Positions 8,851 through 17,531 of a DNA stretch of 64,000 bases are shown in pieces. How positions within the stretch are numbered: the stretch's first letter is position 1; every line of letters begins with the position of its first letter. The translations under genes were made by a program, and so were the position numbers. Location of the stretch: assembly GCA_963844575.1 (NCBI GenBank), contig CAWJOU010000005.1, forward strand, positions 372,001 to 436,000. Direction: 5' to 3'. The notes under the pieces were generated by a model, which worked only from the letters and a program-made list of their open reading frames with translations, made no database searches and had not been told where the DNA came from. The stretch comes from DASZUK01 sp963844575 (lineage in GTDB: Bacteria > Actinomycetota > Acidimicrobiia > Acidimicrobiales > RAAP-2).

Positions 8851-9548
8851 GCCGCGTCGATGGTCGAGCGGGGTTTCGGTACCCGGCCGGCTTCGGCGGT
8901 CTTCCCCGCGTCGAGAAGCAGGTTGCGCAGCCGGACGCGCACATCTGCCGGCTCGGTCGCGGCGGCGCGGGCCAATCGGTCGGCCTGCACGCTGCCGTCC
9001 TGGACCAACCGGACGAGCGAAGGCCAAGCGCCGTCGTCCTCGCGCTCGATCACCCGGTCCCAATCGCCGAGAACCTCCAACAGGGCGACTGTGTGCGGTC
9101 GGAGCCGTTGGGCGATACGACCGGTCCTTCCGGACCGGTCGACGAAGCGGAACGTGGACAGGGGGCGGGGAGCCCGTCTGGGGACGGCGATCGACGGCCG
9201 GCCGGCCACCTGCGTCGAGAGCCCGAGGCGGTTGGCGGCCGCGATCCCGGCCGGTCCGATGCCCGGCACCCCGGCCACTCTGGCCGCGACGTCGAGCTCG
9301 TCCGGATGGGCCATGCCGAAAGGGGTCCGCCGGCCCCGCCAGTAGAGACCACGCCGCACTCGGTGAAGCTCCCCGTGGTCGACCAGGCGTGCGAGCGCCC
9401 GATCGGTCGTGCCGGGGTCGGCATCGACATCGGAGAAGTCCGCGGGCCTCCAGAAGCGACCGACACCAGCCCGCCGGACCTTGGCCAGCACCTGCGCCTG
9501 CACGCCGTCGGTCCTGCGAGGTCGGCTCGTCGCACGGTGCTCTTCCAC
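8847..9548 (-). CDS. AbiEi-type antitoxin, type IV toxin-antitoxin system
   Basis: A 233-residue protein. An N-terminal winged-helix region (ALARLVDHGELHRVRRGLYW, roughly residues 50-70) precedes an AbiEi/DUF6088-like body with RVAGVPGIGPAGIAAANRLG and PHTVALLEVLGDWDRV. This family represses its own operon and counters an AbiEii nucleotidyltransferase. The stop overlaps the start of the broken toxin gene by four bases, the usual coupled order. The only cognate toxin in view has lost its central region, so the protein may persist for self-regulation or for neutralising a related toxin elsewhere; that is inference. Confidence 0.7.
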   Translation of the reverse strand: MEEHRATSRPRRTDGVQAQVLAKVRRAGVGRFWRPADFSDVDADPGTTDRALARLVDHGELHRVRRGLYWRGRRTPFGMAHPDELDVAARVAGVPGIGPAGIAAANRLGLSTQVAGRPSIAVPRRAPRPLSTFRFVDRSGRTGRIAQRLRPHTVALLEVLGDWDRVIEREDDGAWPSLVRLVQDGSVQADRLARAAATEPADVRVRLRNLLLDAGKTAEAGRVPKPRSTIDAA

Positions 9549-9640
9549 CGCCCCAGCCTACCGCTTCCGTCTTGTTCGAGCTACGCGTAGCAGACAACTC
9601 CGGAGTCGGGCCGACCGGGACCAGTGACCCCGATCGGCGG

Positions 9641-10717
9641 TTACCCGGCGGCCGTCCAGGCGAGGAGGTCGTCGAGCGACCACGTGTTGACGATCCGCTC
9701 CGCCGGGATGCCGGCGGCCGCGGCCTGATTGCACCCAAGGCCCTGCCAGGTGAGCTGACCGGGGGCATGCGCATCGGTGTCGACGGAGAAGAGGCAGCCG
9801 TGCTCGACGGCCTGGTCGAGCAGCTCCGGCGGCGGGTCGCGGCGCTCGGGCCGGGAGTTGATCTCGACCGCGGTCCCGGTCCGGGCGCAGGCGTCGAAGA
9901 CCGCGGCCGCGTCGAACGTCGACGGCGGGCGACCCCGGCCGACGATGAGTCGCCCCGTGCAGTGCCCGAGGACGTCGGTGTGGGGGCTCTCGACCGCGGC
10001 GACGAGCCGGGCCGTCATCTCGGCCGGCTCCATCCGGAGCTTCGAGTGCGCGCTCGCGACGACGACGTCGAGCGCGGCGAGCAGCTCGTCGGTCTGGTCG
10101 AGCGCTCCGTCGGCGAGGATGTCGACCTCGATGCCCGTGAGGATGCGGAACGGCGCCAGCTCGTCGTTCAGGCCGGCGATCTCGTCGAGCTGCTGGCGGA
10201 GCCGGTCCGCGGTCAGCCCGTGGGCGATGGTCAGCCGCGGGCTGTGATCCGTCATGACGAGGTACCGGTGGCCGAGGTCGCGGGCGGCCTCGGCCATGTC
10301 GCGGATCGACGCACCGCCGTCCGACCAGAGCGAGTGGCTGTGGCAGTCGCCCTGCAGGCCGGCCCGGAGGGCGGCCGCCTCGGGGGTGAGCGCCTCCGCG
10401 TCGGCCAGCGCGGCCGGCGTGTCCGCCTCGTGCCGGTCGCCGCCGTCGGCGGTCCCGGTGCGGCTGCCGGACCGCTCGAGCTCGGCGAAGTACTCCGGCG
10501 TGCGGCCGGCGAGGGCCTCGGTGACGACCTTCGCGGTCGACGCGCCGATGCCGTCGAGGCGGGTGAGGGTGCCCGCGTCGGCCATCGCCGCGAGCTCGTT
10601 CGCGTCGACGCCGCAGATGACGTCCGCGGCGCGGCGGAACGCCTGCGACTTGTAGCGGGCCGCGCCGGACTGCTCGAGCAGGAAGGCGATCCGCTGGAGC
10701 GCGGTGACCGGGTCCAC
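9641..10717 (-). CDS. PHP-domain protein with polymerase-X-like helix-hairpin-helix N-terminus
   Basis: 358 residues from GTG 10717 (AGGA nine bases upstream; the decayed paralogue has ATG at the same place). Residues 1-80 resemble the 8-kDa domain and helix-hairpin-helix of family X polymerases (LARLDGIG-type motif LTRLDGIGASTAKVV). Residues 120-350 form a PHP phosphoesterase domain with metal ligands in DCHSHSLWSDG, LVMTDHSP, GIEVDIL, VVASAHSKL, LGHCTGR and DTDAHAP. No polymerase palm lies between, so it is a PHP protein with a DNA-binding head rather than a full PolX. Function in DNA end trimming or phosphoester hydrolysis is inferred. Confidence 0.75.
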   Translation of the reverse strand: MDPVTALQRIAFLLEQSGAARYKSQAFRRAADVICGVDANELAAMADAGTLTRLDGIGASTAKVVTEALAGRTPEYFAELERSGSRTGTADGGDRHEADTPAALADAEALTPEAAALRAGLQGDCHSHSLWSDGGASIRDMAEAARDLGHRYLVMTDHSPRLTIAHGLTADRLRQQLDEIAGLNDELAPFRILTGIEVDILADGALDQTDELLAALDVVVASAHSKLRMEPAEMTARLVAAVESPHTDVLGHCTGRLIVGRGRPPSTFDAAAVFDACARTGTAVEINSRPERRDPPPELLDQAVEHGCLFSVDTDAHAPGQLTWQGLGCNQAAAAGIPAERIVNTWSLDDLLAWTAAG

Positions 10718-10773
10718 GCCGTACTTCCTACCCGGCCGGCCGACCCCGCGATCCGGTGCCCCCGAGAACGGCG

Positions 10774-11436
10774 TCAAACATCTATCGATAGTGCCCGATC
10801 TGGATCCTGCTTGATCGCGTCATAGATTTCCTTATTATCTCGCTTGACATTTCGCTGGATAGCCACGAGCCACTCTTGCAAATTATTGTCCAATGCTTGC
10901 GCCCTGATAACCTCGGCGGCATCCCGGAATTGTCCACGATCCAGTGGATAGCGAATACGCTTCATAATTGTTTCAACTTCAGCGTCTACGTCACCCGATT
11001 TCTTCAATGGTCCACGGCGTAGAGCACGCGCCAAGGCCGGTCTGAAGTCCATCACGATGTCCGTTGCGCTACCACCACGATCATCCCATTGACGACAGCG
11101 AATAATTAGTACGGCATTGATGAGCCTATCCAGAGAAATTACGGCATGTAGGGCGTCAGAATGACGGCGCCACATCAGCTTGGTAAGGCCCAGATACACA
11201 CCTGCGCCCAGCACCCCCACCGCCGCTGGCATTGCTACGGATCTAGCCAAATAGTTGGCAAGATATGCCGCCAGAATCGCTAGAATAACAACGACGAAGG
11301 TACTGACGACCCATTGACGTCGGCAACGCGCTACCTGTGCTTCTCTGGCGTAGTCATTTGCCTTAAACCTTGCATAAATGAATACACTCGACGCCAATAC
11401 AGCTGCAAGAGCTGCGGTCGCAATAGCGCCCCACAT
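10774..11436 (-). CDS. Membrane protein of unknown function, last gene of the DHODH operon
   Basis: 220 residues. Three hydrophobic segments lie at about residues 4-22, 43-61 and 66-86, followed by a soluble, charged and mainly helical C-terminus ending DPDRALSIDV. I do not recognise the family. It starts 21 bases after the DHODH-like gene at 11458 and shares its lower GC content, so it is probably part of the same transcript. The cytoplasmic tail contains many Arg/Asp pairs and no catalytic motif that I can name. Confidence 0.6.
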   Translation of the reverse strand: MWGAIATAALAAVLASSVFIYARFKANDYAREAQVARCRRQWVVSTFVVVILAILAAYLANYLARSVAMPAAVGVLGAGVYLGLTKLMWRRHSDALHAVISLDRLINAVLIIRCRQWDDRGGSATDIVMDFRPALARALRRGPLKKSGDVDAEVETIMKRIRYPLDRGQFRDAAEVIRAQALDNNLQEWLVAIQRNVKRDNKEIYDAIKQDPDRALSIDV

Positions 11437-11457
11437 TTCGTTGGAAAAGCGTATCGC

Positions 11458-13074
11458 TTACGACGCGATACGGTAGCGCGGGCCGCGGAGTTTATCCTCG
11501 TCAGCGGCAGTGACGACTGCAGAGGTCAGCTCCAGCATCTCTACCGCCTGTTCGATCGCTCTGGGCGGATAACTCGTTCGGGAGATCAACTCACCCATCG
11601 TCGCTGTTCCACCGTACTTACGAAGCACATCGAGCACTTCACTTGCGACGGAGTCGGACCCGAACATATCAGCAACGTCCTTTGGATAGAACGCTCCTTC
11701 CTCATTAAATAGATCAGCGCAAACGCCGGCAAGTCGAGGATTGAAGTTCGCAGCGCTCGTCGATTGGATACAGTCCGCTCCGAGCCGGTACAGCTCAGCT
11801 GCATGCTCAGCAGTCATTACTCCGCCAGTAGCGATAATATCGAACGAGGCTCGGCGTTCACGTCGGATCTCGTCAAGTTGGATAACGAAATCACGGGCGA
11901 GCGGGAAGATTGCATATCCCGACAACCCCGCGACCTCCGTGCCTTTGAAGGCCGGACGGTCATCCTCCGGACGTTTCGTAAGCACTTGCAGCGTGTTCAC
12001 TCCGGCGACGGCGTCGACGTACGGGAGAACAGGGAGAATCGTGCTCTCGAGCTCTTCACGAGAGAGGTAGGAAAGCTTGACTCCCAAATTTACCCGTGAC
12101 GGGATCCGCTTCCGTACCGCTCTGACGATCTGCAGAGTGAGGGCAGGGTTTTTGCAAATTGGTTCCCGATTAACTCCATGGTTCGGGCAAGAGAGGTTGA
12201 GCTCGATGGCCGGTGCCTCGGCCTCCGCAGCCATTTCGGAAACCCGGACGAAATCCTCCGTAAGCCGAGCAGAGTCGTCGTAGAGATGCTCATAGTCCCC
12301 CACGACGCTCACGATGAGGAGCTGCTTCTTCTCCGTCAGGTCCCCGGCCAGGCTCGCCACATCTGCCATCCAGACGTCAGGTGGAGGGGACGGCACGCCG
12401 AAAGAATTGAGCGTCGAGAACCGTTCGAGAGAACGTGGCCACAGACGCTCGCCGCCAACCACCCTCTCATTTTGGCGCTCAACAACGTCATCGGGGTAAT
12501 ATTGCGGGAGGTCAGGATCGGCAAAGAGCCAGTTAGGTCGCTCAATATTACCGGAATTAGCACTACTCCTCACCGTCTTGTACGTGAAGACGTTGAATCC
12601 CAATTTTGAAAATACAGATATCCAGGCCCGGTTCCTCGTAAGCACAGAAGCCGGCAGGCCAATGGGCAGCCCAATTTGGTGACCCATGAGTTCCCAATTC
12701 GCGGGGAGCTCAGCCGGAGAACCGTAGATGTCGTCGATACTGAAAGGTGGCACCTCGTTGTCCGCGTACTCCTGCAGGGAGTCGTACAGCGGGACGCTGA
12801 ACCCCAGGCGACGAGCAAGATCTAGACCTTGAGCTCGGAACCGCTCTCGATCGGGATCATCGTCGGGGTAAGCACCCAGGTAAGCCCAAAAACTCGCAGA
12901 GAGGTTGAGATCCTCCGGAAGTTCGTCACCCAGGTCATTCCGCTTTGCCGCGCCTTTGATCTGAGAAAACTCGGGCGTCTCTTCGGCGGAAGGGACGATG
13001 CTGACTATTCCGTCAGCAAGTTCTACGGCTTCTCCATACGTTGGTGATGCCGGCGCGCCAATCATGAGCCGCAC
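11458..13074 (-). CDS. Dihydroorotate-dehydrogenase-like flavoprotein with N-terminal extension and C-terminal winged helix
   Basis: 538 residues, GTG start at 13074, against about 300-350 for a usual PyrD. The barrel occupies roughly residues 220-460: ELNLSCPN, LGVKLSY, an A-G-V-N segment, and the FMN phosphate loop IIATGGVMTAEHAAEL with GADCIQSTSA. The N-terminal 190 residues look like a diverged, partial second barrel-like region (LPIGLPASVLTRNRAWISVF). The last 65 residues (SEVLDVLRKYGGTATMGELI) read as a winged helix. No pyrimidine genes are nearby. It follows another DHODH-like gene by 16 bases. An oxidoreductase acting on a nucleobase-like substrate is possible but unproven. Confidence 0.7.
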   Translation of the reverse strand: MRLMIGAPASPTYGEAVELADGIVSIVPSAEETPEFSQIKGAAKRNDLGDELPEDLNLSASFWAYLGAYPDDDPDRERFRAQGLDLARRLGFSVPLYDSLQEYADNEVPPFSIDDIYGSPAELPANWELMGHQIGLPIGLPASVLTRNRAWISVFSKLGFNVFTYKTVRSSANSGNIERPNWLFADPDLPQYYPDDVVERQNERVVGGERLWPRSLERFSTLNSFGVPSPPPDVWMADVASLAGDLTEKKQLLIVSVVGDYEHLYDDSARLTEDFVRVSEMAAEAEAPAIELNLSCPNHGVNREPICKNPALTLQIVRAVRKRIPSRVNLGVKLSYLSREELESTILPVLPYVDAVAGVNTLQVLTKRPEDDRPAFKGTEVAGLSGYAIFPLARDFVIQLDEIRRERRASFDIIATGGVMTAEHAAELYRLGADCIQSTSAANFNPRLAGVCADLFNEEGAFYPKDVADMFGSDSVASEVLDVLRKYGGTATMGELISRTSYPPRAIEQAVEMLELTSAVVTAADEDKLRGPRYRIAS

Positions 13075-13090
13075 TTTCTATCTATGATCA

Positions 13091-14017
13091 CTATTCCCCC
13101 TCTAAAAGCTCGGCAAATTCCTCGAGGATCGTGGTCATTGCCTTGATTCCACGCTGCCAGAACGCCGTGCCCACCTGGCACACGTCGGCACCCACCGGTT
13201 GCCGAGCGAACTCCCAGAGGTCTCGCCCGCAGGTAATTCCGCCTACACCCACGATCGGCGTCTCCGGAAGGAGCCCCCGATGAGCGACGATCTGCCCTAG
13301 AGCGAGCCACTTTACGGCCGGACCGCTCATACCTGCCAATCCACTTCCAAAAGAAATCGCGGATTCTCCGTCCGGAGCAAAGGCGAAGCAGTTGGGAACG
13401 GTGTTGATGACCGTAATGAAAGCGAACCCAGCGTCGCTGAGCAACCGATCGATCTGCGCCATGGCGACCGCGTCGAGGATCGGTGAGAGTTTGACGCCAA
13501 CCTTGTGATCCAGCAGTGGCTGTACTGCTTCGACGACCAGAGCCGTCTGTTCGACGGACAGGCTGGCGATCGGTTTCTGTTCCCCCTCATCCCAGACATT
13601 CGGGCACCCAAGGTTCAGCTCGACTGCGTCAGCCCCTGACTCAATGGCGATCTCGGCAAGGTACCGGTACTCGGGCGGATTGAAGCCCGCCACGCTCACC
13701 CACAGGTCCTTACCGTCGTCGTGGAGGAGCTGAGCCGCCTCGCGGACCCATTGACGCCAGACGTAGACATCGGGACCAGGCAGTCCCATCGAATTCAATG
13801 CTCCGAAGGGGGCGTCGAAAAACGTTCGCCCGTCGTTCCCCGGCCGCTCAGCGGCAGTGTATGAGCCCAACAAGACGGCGGGAAACGGAGCGCCGACGAA
13901 CGCCTTCACCTGATCGACGGTCTTGACGGTGCCGGCGGCATTCGTCAGCGGTGGCAACTCACTATCCGAGAAGAGGGCGCGTTCGAACACTGCGACGTCA
14001 CACCCCGCGACTTGCAT
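13091..14017 (-). CDS. Class 1 dihydroorotate-dehydrogenase-like flavoprotein
   Basis: 308 residues, a normal length for class 1 DHODH. Visible motifs: TNAAGTVKTVDQVKAF at the N-terminus, FFDAPFGALNSMGLPGPD in the substrate region, ELNLGCPNVWDEGE, VGVKLSPILD, and the FMN loops VGVGGITCGRDLWEF and GADVCQVGTAF. The family oxidises dihydroorotate or related dihydropyrimidines in the cytoplasm with FMN. The pairing with a second, extended paralogue and a membrane protein, away from other pyr genes, argues against housekeeping pyrimidine synthesis. ATG 14017 lacks a strong ribosome site. First gene of a three-gene operon of lower GC than its flanks. Confidence 0.75.
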   Translation of the reverse strand: MQVAGCDVAVFERALFSDSELPPLTNAAGTVKTVDQVKAFVGAPFPAVLLGSYTAAERPGNDGRTFFDAPFGALNSMGLPGPDVYVWRQWVREAAQLLHDDGKDLWVSVAGFNPPEYRYLAEIAIESGADAVELNLGCPNVWDEGEQKPIASLSVEQTALVVEAVQPLLDHKVGVKLSPILDAVAMAQIDRLLSDAGFAFITVINTVPNCFAFAPDGESAISFGSGLAGMSGPAVKWLALGQIVAHRGLLPETPIVGVGGITCGRDLWEFARQPVGADVCQVGTAFWQRGIKAMTTILEEFAELLEGE

Positions 14018-14405
14018 CTGATCTGGAGCCCGGTGTCGGACTCACGGGCGAACGAGTCACTCGGCCCTCCGGACTTCCACTACCTGTCGCACCCAACGAG
14101 TTGGCTCGGCGCTCGACTGCACTGGCCGCTCGGGTGGCGCTGTAAGCAGACAGAGCTCCTGTCTCAGCCGTTCGGCGGAGCCTACGCGCGGGTTCTGTAG
14201 ATCGCAATGGCCGGACCCGAAAGCGACCGTTCGATTCCGCATGCTGCATCCGGATCGGACGAGCACGTCGCCTGCGCTCCCCGCAACCTCCGGCGCCCAC
14301 GAGCAGAGGAGCTTTCATGGGCCACCAGCCTCTCATGCGACTCGACGAGATTGGCGGACGCACCAATCTCGTGCTGACATTGGTGAATATTGGCAAACTA
14401 GTGCT

Positions 14406-14864
14406 GTGGGAGGGGTTCCCGGAGGATTCACTAGAGATAGGAGGAACGCTCGGATCTGGAGGGAGCCGGCCAACCAGCCCTACCTCACCGAAGCCGAAGT
14501 AGCCGACCGCACTGGACTCACCCGCGGGGTGCTCCGCGGGCGAGCCAGTCCGATTCCACGCGAGGACTACGGAGAGGGCTTTTACCCCCGCTACCTCTAC
14601 TCCGAAACGGACGTCGCCTCGTACCTGGCACGATCCTCGATTCCTCCTTTCGACTCCGATGAACGCGGTGCGCTTCTGCGACAACAGGCCGAGATCGCTC
14701 GCCTCCACACCGAGAACCAGGAGTTGAGGGCCGACGTCTCCTCCTTGGAGGAAATGATCGATCTCCTCCAGACGGGAAGGATCGCCGATGCAAAGGCCTT
14801 CGATAAGTACCGCGAGATGGTCGAACGGCACCGGCGTCGAGGAAAGCTCGGGTCGCCACCGTAA
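14406..14864 (+). CDS. Small helix-turn-helix and coiled-coil protein
   Basis: The convincing part starts near 14455 with LTEAEVADRTGLTRGVLRG, which reads as a MerR/excisionase-like helix-turn-helix, and continues through a Tyr-rich wing (YPRYLYSETDVASYL) into a coiled coil (LLRQQAEIARLHTENQELRA). The frame is open from 14241, but the first 55 codons look non-coding. GTG 14406 is chosen as a compromise; GGAGG at about 14440 is followed by no standard start. Transcribed divergently from the DHODH operon, so it may regulate it (inference). Confidence 0.5.
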   Translation: MGGVPGGFTRDRRNARIWREPANQPYLTEAEVADRTGLTRGVLRGRASPIPREDYGEGFYPRYLYSETDVASYLARSSIPPFDSDERGALLRQQAEIARLHTENQELRADVSSLEEMIDLLQTGRIADAKAFDKYREMVERHRRRGKLGSPP

Positions 14865-15324
14865 GCCGTAGAACATCCCAACCGAGCAAGGCTCGGTCAG
14901 AGCCCCAGACAACACAACGACACCCCCCAGGAACCGCCTCGGGCGAATGAGGCTGACTCCCGTCGCTATGCCGGACGGCCAGCACGTCACTCCGGCCTGC
15001 CCGAACCCGGCTCCTCGAGATTGTCGGCGGGAATGGTGAAGCATGGTGTCTCAACCCACGATCCACGGTCGCCGATGACGTTGGTTCACATCACATAACG
15101 GTCGGGTAGCCGGCCCGTTTGGGCACGGCCCCTGGCCCAACTTGGCATCTCCGGTCGATCAGCCGGTGATCCGACCGTGACCGGTGCGGTCCGCGTACGT
15201 CGATCACCCTGGCGAGCTGCGGGTTCACCTCGTCGGCGAGCGTCTGGGCGGAGGCGTCGGACAGCACCAGTCCGGGCGACGCCGAAGCGCTCCGCCATCG
15301 CGTCGACTGGTAGGTCGTGGCCTC

Positions 15325-16068
15325 AGCCGGCGGCCGCGTCGAACGTCGACGGTGGCCGGCCTTGGCCCACGATGAGTCGCCCCGTGCAGTGCCCGAGGAC
15401 GTCGTGTGGGGGCTCTCGACCGCGGCGACCAGCCGGTCCGTCATCTCGGCCGGTTCCATCCGGAGCTTCGAGTGTGCGCTGGCGACGACGACGTCGAGCG
15501 CGCCGAGCAGCTCGTCGTTCAGGCCGGCGATCTCGTCGAGCTGCTGGCGGAGCCGTTCCGCGGTCAGCCCGTGCGCGATCGTCAGCCGCGGGCTGTGGTC
15601 CGTCATGACGAGGTACCGGTGGCCGAGGTCGCGGGCGGCTTCAGCCATGTCGCGGATCGACGCGCCGCCGTCGGACCAGAGCGAGTGGCTGTGGCAGTCG
15701 CCCTGCAGGCCGGCCCGGAGGGCGACCGCGTCGAGGGTGAGCGCCTCCGCGTCGGCCAGCGCGGCCGGCGTGTCGGCTTCGTGCCGGTCGCCGCCGCCGG
15801 CGGTCCCGGTGCTGCTGCCGGACCGCTCGAGCTCCGCGAGGTACTCGGGCGTGTCGCCGGCGAGGGCTTCGGTGACGACCTTCGCGGTCGACGCGCCGAT
15901 GCCGTCGAGCCGCGTGAGCGTGCCCGCGTCGGCCATCGCCGCGAGCTCGTCCGCGTCGATGCCGCGGATGACGTCCGCGGCGCGGCGGAAGGCCTGTGAC
16001 TTGTAGCCGGCGGCGCCGGACTGCTCGAGCAGGAAAGCGACTCGCTGGAGCGCGGTGACCGGGTCCAT
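15325..16068 (-). pseudogene. Decayed second copy of the PHP-domain gene
   Basis: From ATG 16068 this copy matches the gene at 9641-10717 almost residue for residue (LLEQSGAAGYKSQAFRRAAD; DCHSHSLWSDGGASIRDMAE). It lacks an internal segment that includes the GIEVDIL metal motif, loses one base near 15406 that shifts the frame after VESPHT, and diverges completely below about 15325. Both copies point the same way and bracket the AT-richer DHODH island. Confidence 0.8.
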
Positions 16069-16118
16069 GCCGTGCTCCCTACCCGTTCTTCCGGATCCGC
16101 CGGGTGAGACCGTGGCCC

Positions 16119-16340
16119 CTACGCGGCCGACGCGACGTGGACGCTTTCAATGGGAACGACCACCGTCGTCGCTTCCTCCACGACGGAACCGGTGAGCTCG
16201 GGCGTGAGGTTCACGACGACCTTGCGCTGTCCTTCCGGGCCATAGACCTCGGCGACGGCTCCGCGGACCTCGGTGACCCCCCAGGGGATCACCACCTCGT
16301 CGCCCGGATCGAGTCGAACATCGCCCATGTCGGTCTCCAT
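16119..16340 (-). CDS. Small beta-rich protein of unknown function
   Basis: 73 residues from ATG 16340. The pattern DPGDEVVIPWGVTEVRGAVA then KVVVNLTPELTG suggests a small SH3-like or KOW-like barrel. The ATG overlaps the stop of the preceding fragment (TGATG), which suggests they were once coupled. No family recognised. Confidence 0.5.
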   Translation of the reverse strand: METDMGDVRLDPGDEVVIPWGVTEVRGAVAEVYGPEGQRKVVVNLTPELTGSVVEEATTVVVPIESVHVASAA

Positions 16341-16447
16341 CACCAGGGTCGGCCGATCATCAGGAGCGTCTCCAGCTGGCCGGCCACCTCGTCGTCCATC
16401 GTAGCGGCCAGTCCGTTCAATGCCTGGGGGTACGTGGCGTAAGAACC
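16340..16447 (-). pseudogene. 3' fragment of a small gene coupled to 16119-16340
   Basis: A frame open from 16447 reads TYPQALNGLAATMDDEVAGQ and ends LLMIGRPW at a TGA overlapping the next ATG. No start codon precedes the conserved-looking part except an internal ATG, so it is probably the remaining end of a truncated gene. Low certainty. Confidence 0.3.
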
Positions 16448-16462
16448 TCATGATCGGCGCCC

Positions 16463-17101
16463 CTATTCGACGAGGCGGCCGGGCACGACCGTGACCGGGA
16501 ACGGGAAGTCCGCCTCGTACGGTTCGTCGCCGGTGACCGACACCTCCTCGACGTACGCGCCGTCCTGCAGCCGGAAGGCCGTCAGGCTCGGCACACGTGT
16601 CGCCGCTCCGTCGCCGGTCACCCTGCCGGTGGCCAAGCCGGCCGGGCCCAACCCCGAGGTGACCGGCCCGCCCGGGTCGACGAGCCAGTACGCGGCCGCC
16701 CCGTGCTGCTCGTACTGCCGGCGCTTCAACGTTTGGTCGGTGGCCGCGGTCGGCGGCGAGCGGACCTCGACGACGACGAGGAGCGGCGAGCCGGTGAACG
16801 GCTGGTCGAAGTCGTACTGGCGGACGACTATCAGGTCGGGCACGAGGACGGTCGTCCGGGAGACCTTCCAGTCGCACGGCGAGAGGACCACTTCGAGTGT
16901 TCCTGGACATGCCGCGGTGAACAACCGGAGAAGCTGTCCGACGGCCAGCTGGTACCGCGGACGGGGTGACGGCGTCACGAGCAGCTGCCCGTCGACCAGC
17001 TCCCAACGGAACCCATCCTCCGGCATCGCCTCGAGGTCGTCCCAGGTGAAGACGCCGTCCCGGGCCAGCCCGACCGGTCGAGACCTCTCGGCGACGGCCA
17101 T
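16463..17101 (-). CDS. Uma2-family (DUF820) PD-(D/E)XK protein, copy 1
   Basis: 212 residues from ATG 17101, the start shared by all four copies (MAVAERSR). Motifs of the Uma2 restriction-endonuclease-like fold: FRWELVDGQLLVTPSP, the PD of VLVPDLIVV, the E of VVVEVRSPPTAATDQTLK and the tail YWLVDPGGP. It differs from the others by an extra Val in VVVEVRS and a longer insert before VPSLTAFRL. The family has a nuclease fold but no assigned job. Three paralogues follow within 6 kb with the same orientation. Confidence 0.75.
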   Translation of the reverse strand: MAVAERSRPVGLARDGVFTWDDLEAMPEDGFRWELVDGQLLVTPSPRPRYQLAVGQLLRLFTAACPGTLEVVLSPCDWKVSRTTVLVPDLIVVRQYDFDQPFTGSPLLVVVEVRSPPTAATDQTLKRRQYEQHGAAAYWLVDPGGPVTSGLGPAGLATGRVTGDGAATRVPSLTAFRLQDGAYVEEVSVTGDEPYEADFPFPVTVVPGRLVE

Positions 17102-17309
17102 CTGTTCAAGAGTGCGCGGTAGCGCCACACCTATAGAACGGTCGGGCGACCGCACGGTTTGAGCACCGTGATGCGATCGAAGCCACCCTATTTTCCGCAG
17201 CAGGAGCGGGAGCCCCATCGGGTGGCACCCAGCCGGAGCCGCCGGAAAGCGAACTGACCATGGCCGCCGGCCGGGGCCGGTCCTGGCCGGCCCGCCCCCG
17301 GCACGTCAC

Positions 17310-17455
17310 TCGACCTCCCGGAGTCGACCACTTCCAACCGGGCGGCGAGTGTCGCGAAGGACTGGGTCTCGGTCCACGGCTCGCGGTCGCCGACGACGTG
17401 CACGGGCTCGCGGGCCCGAGTAACGGCCCCGTTCAGCAGGTCCGGCTTGCGGCCG
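17310..17455 (-). pseudogene. 3' remnant of a superfamily 1 DNA helicase/AAA_12 gene
   Basis: One frame carries LLNGAVTRAREPVHVVGD followed by W, which matches the conserved C-terminal motif of SF1 helicases (family form: LLNVALSRAKRRLYVVGD..LW), then FATLAARLE. Nothing recognisable lies on either side, so only the end of the gene remains. Confidence 0.45.
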
Positions 17456-17531
17456 GCCCATTGGCGGGAGCCCCGACCGCCGGCGGGCGGCCGGCGAGCG
17501 CCTCGGTGACGACCTCGGTACTCGAACGGTT

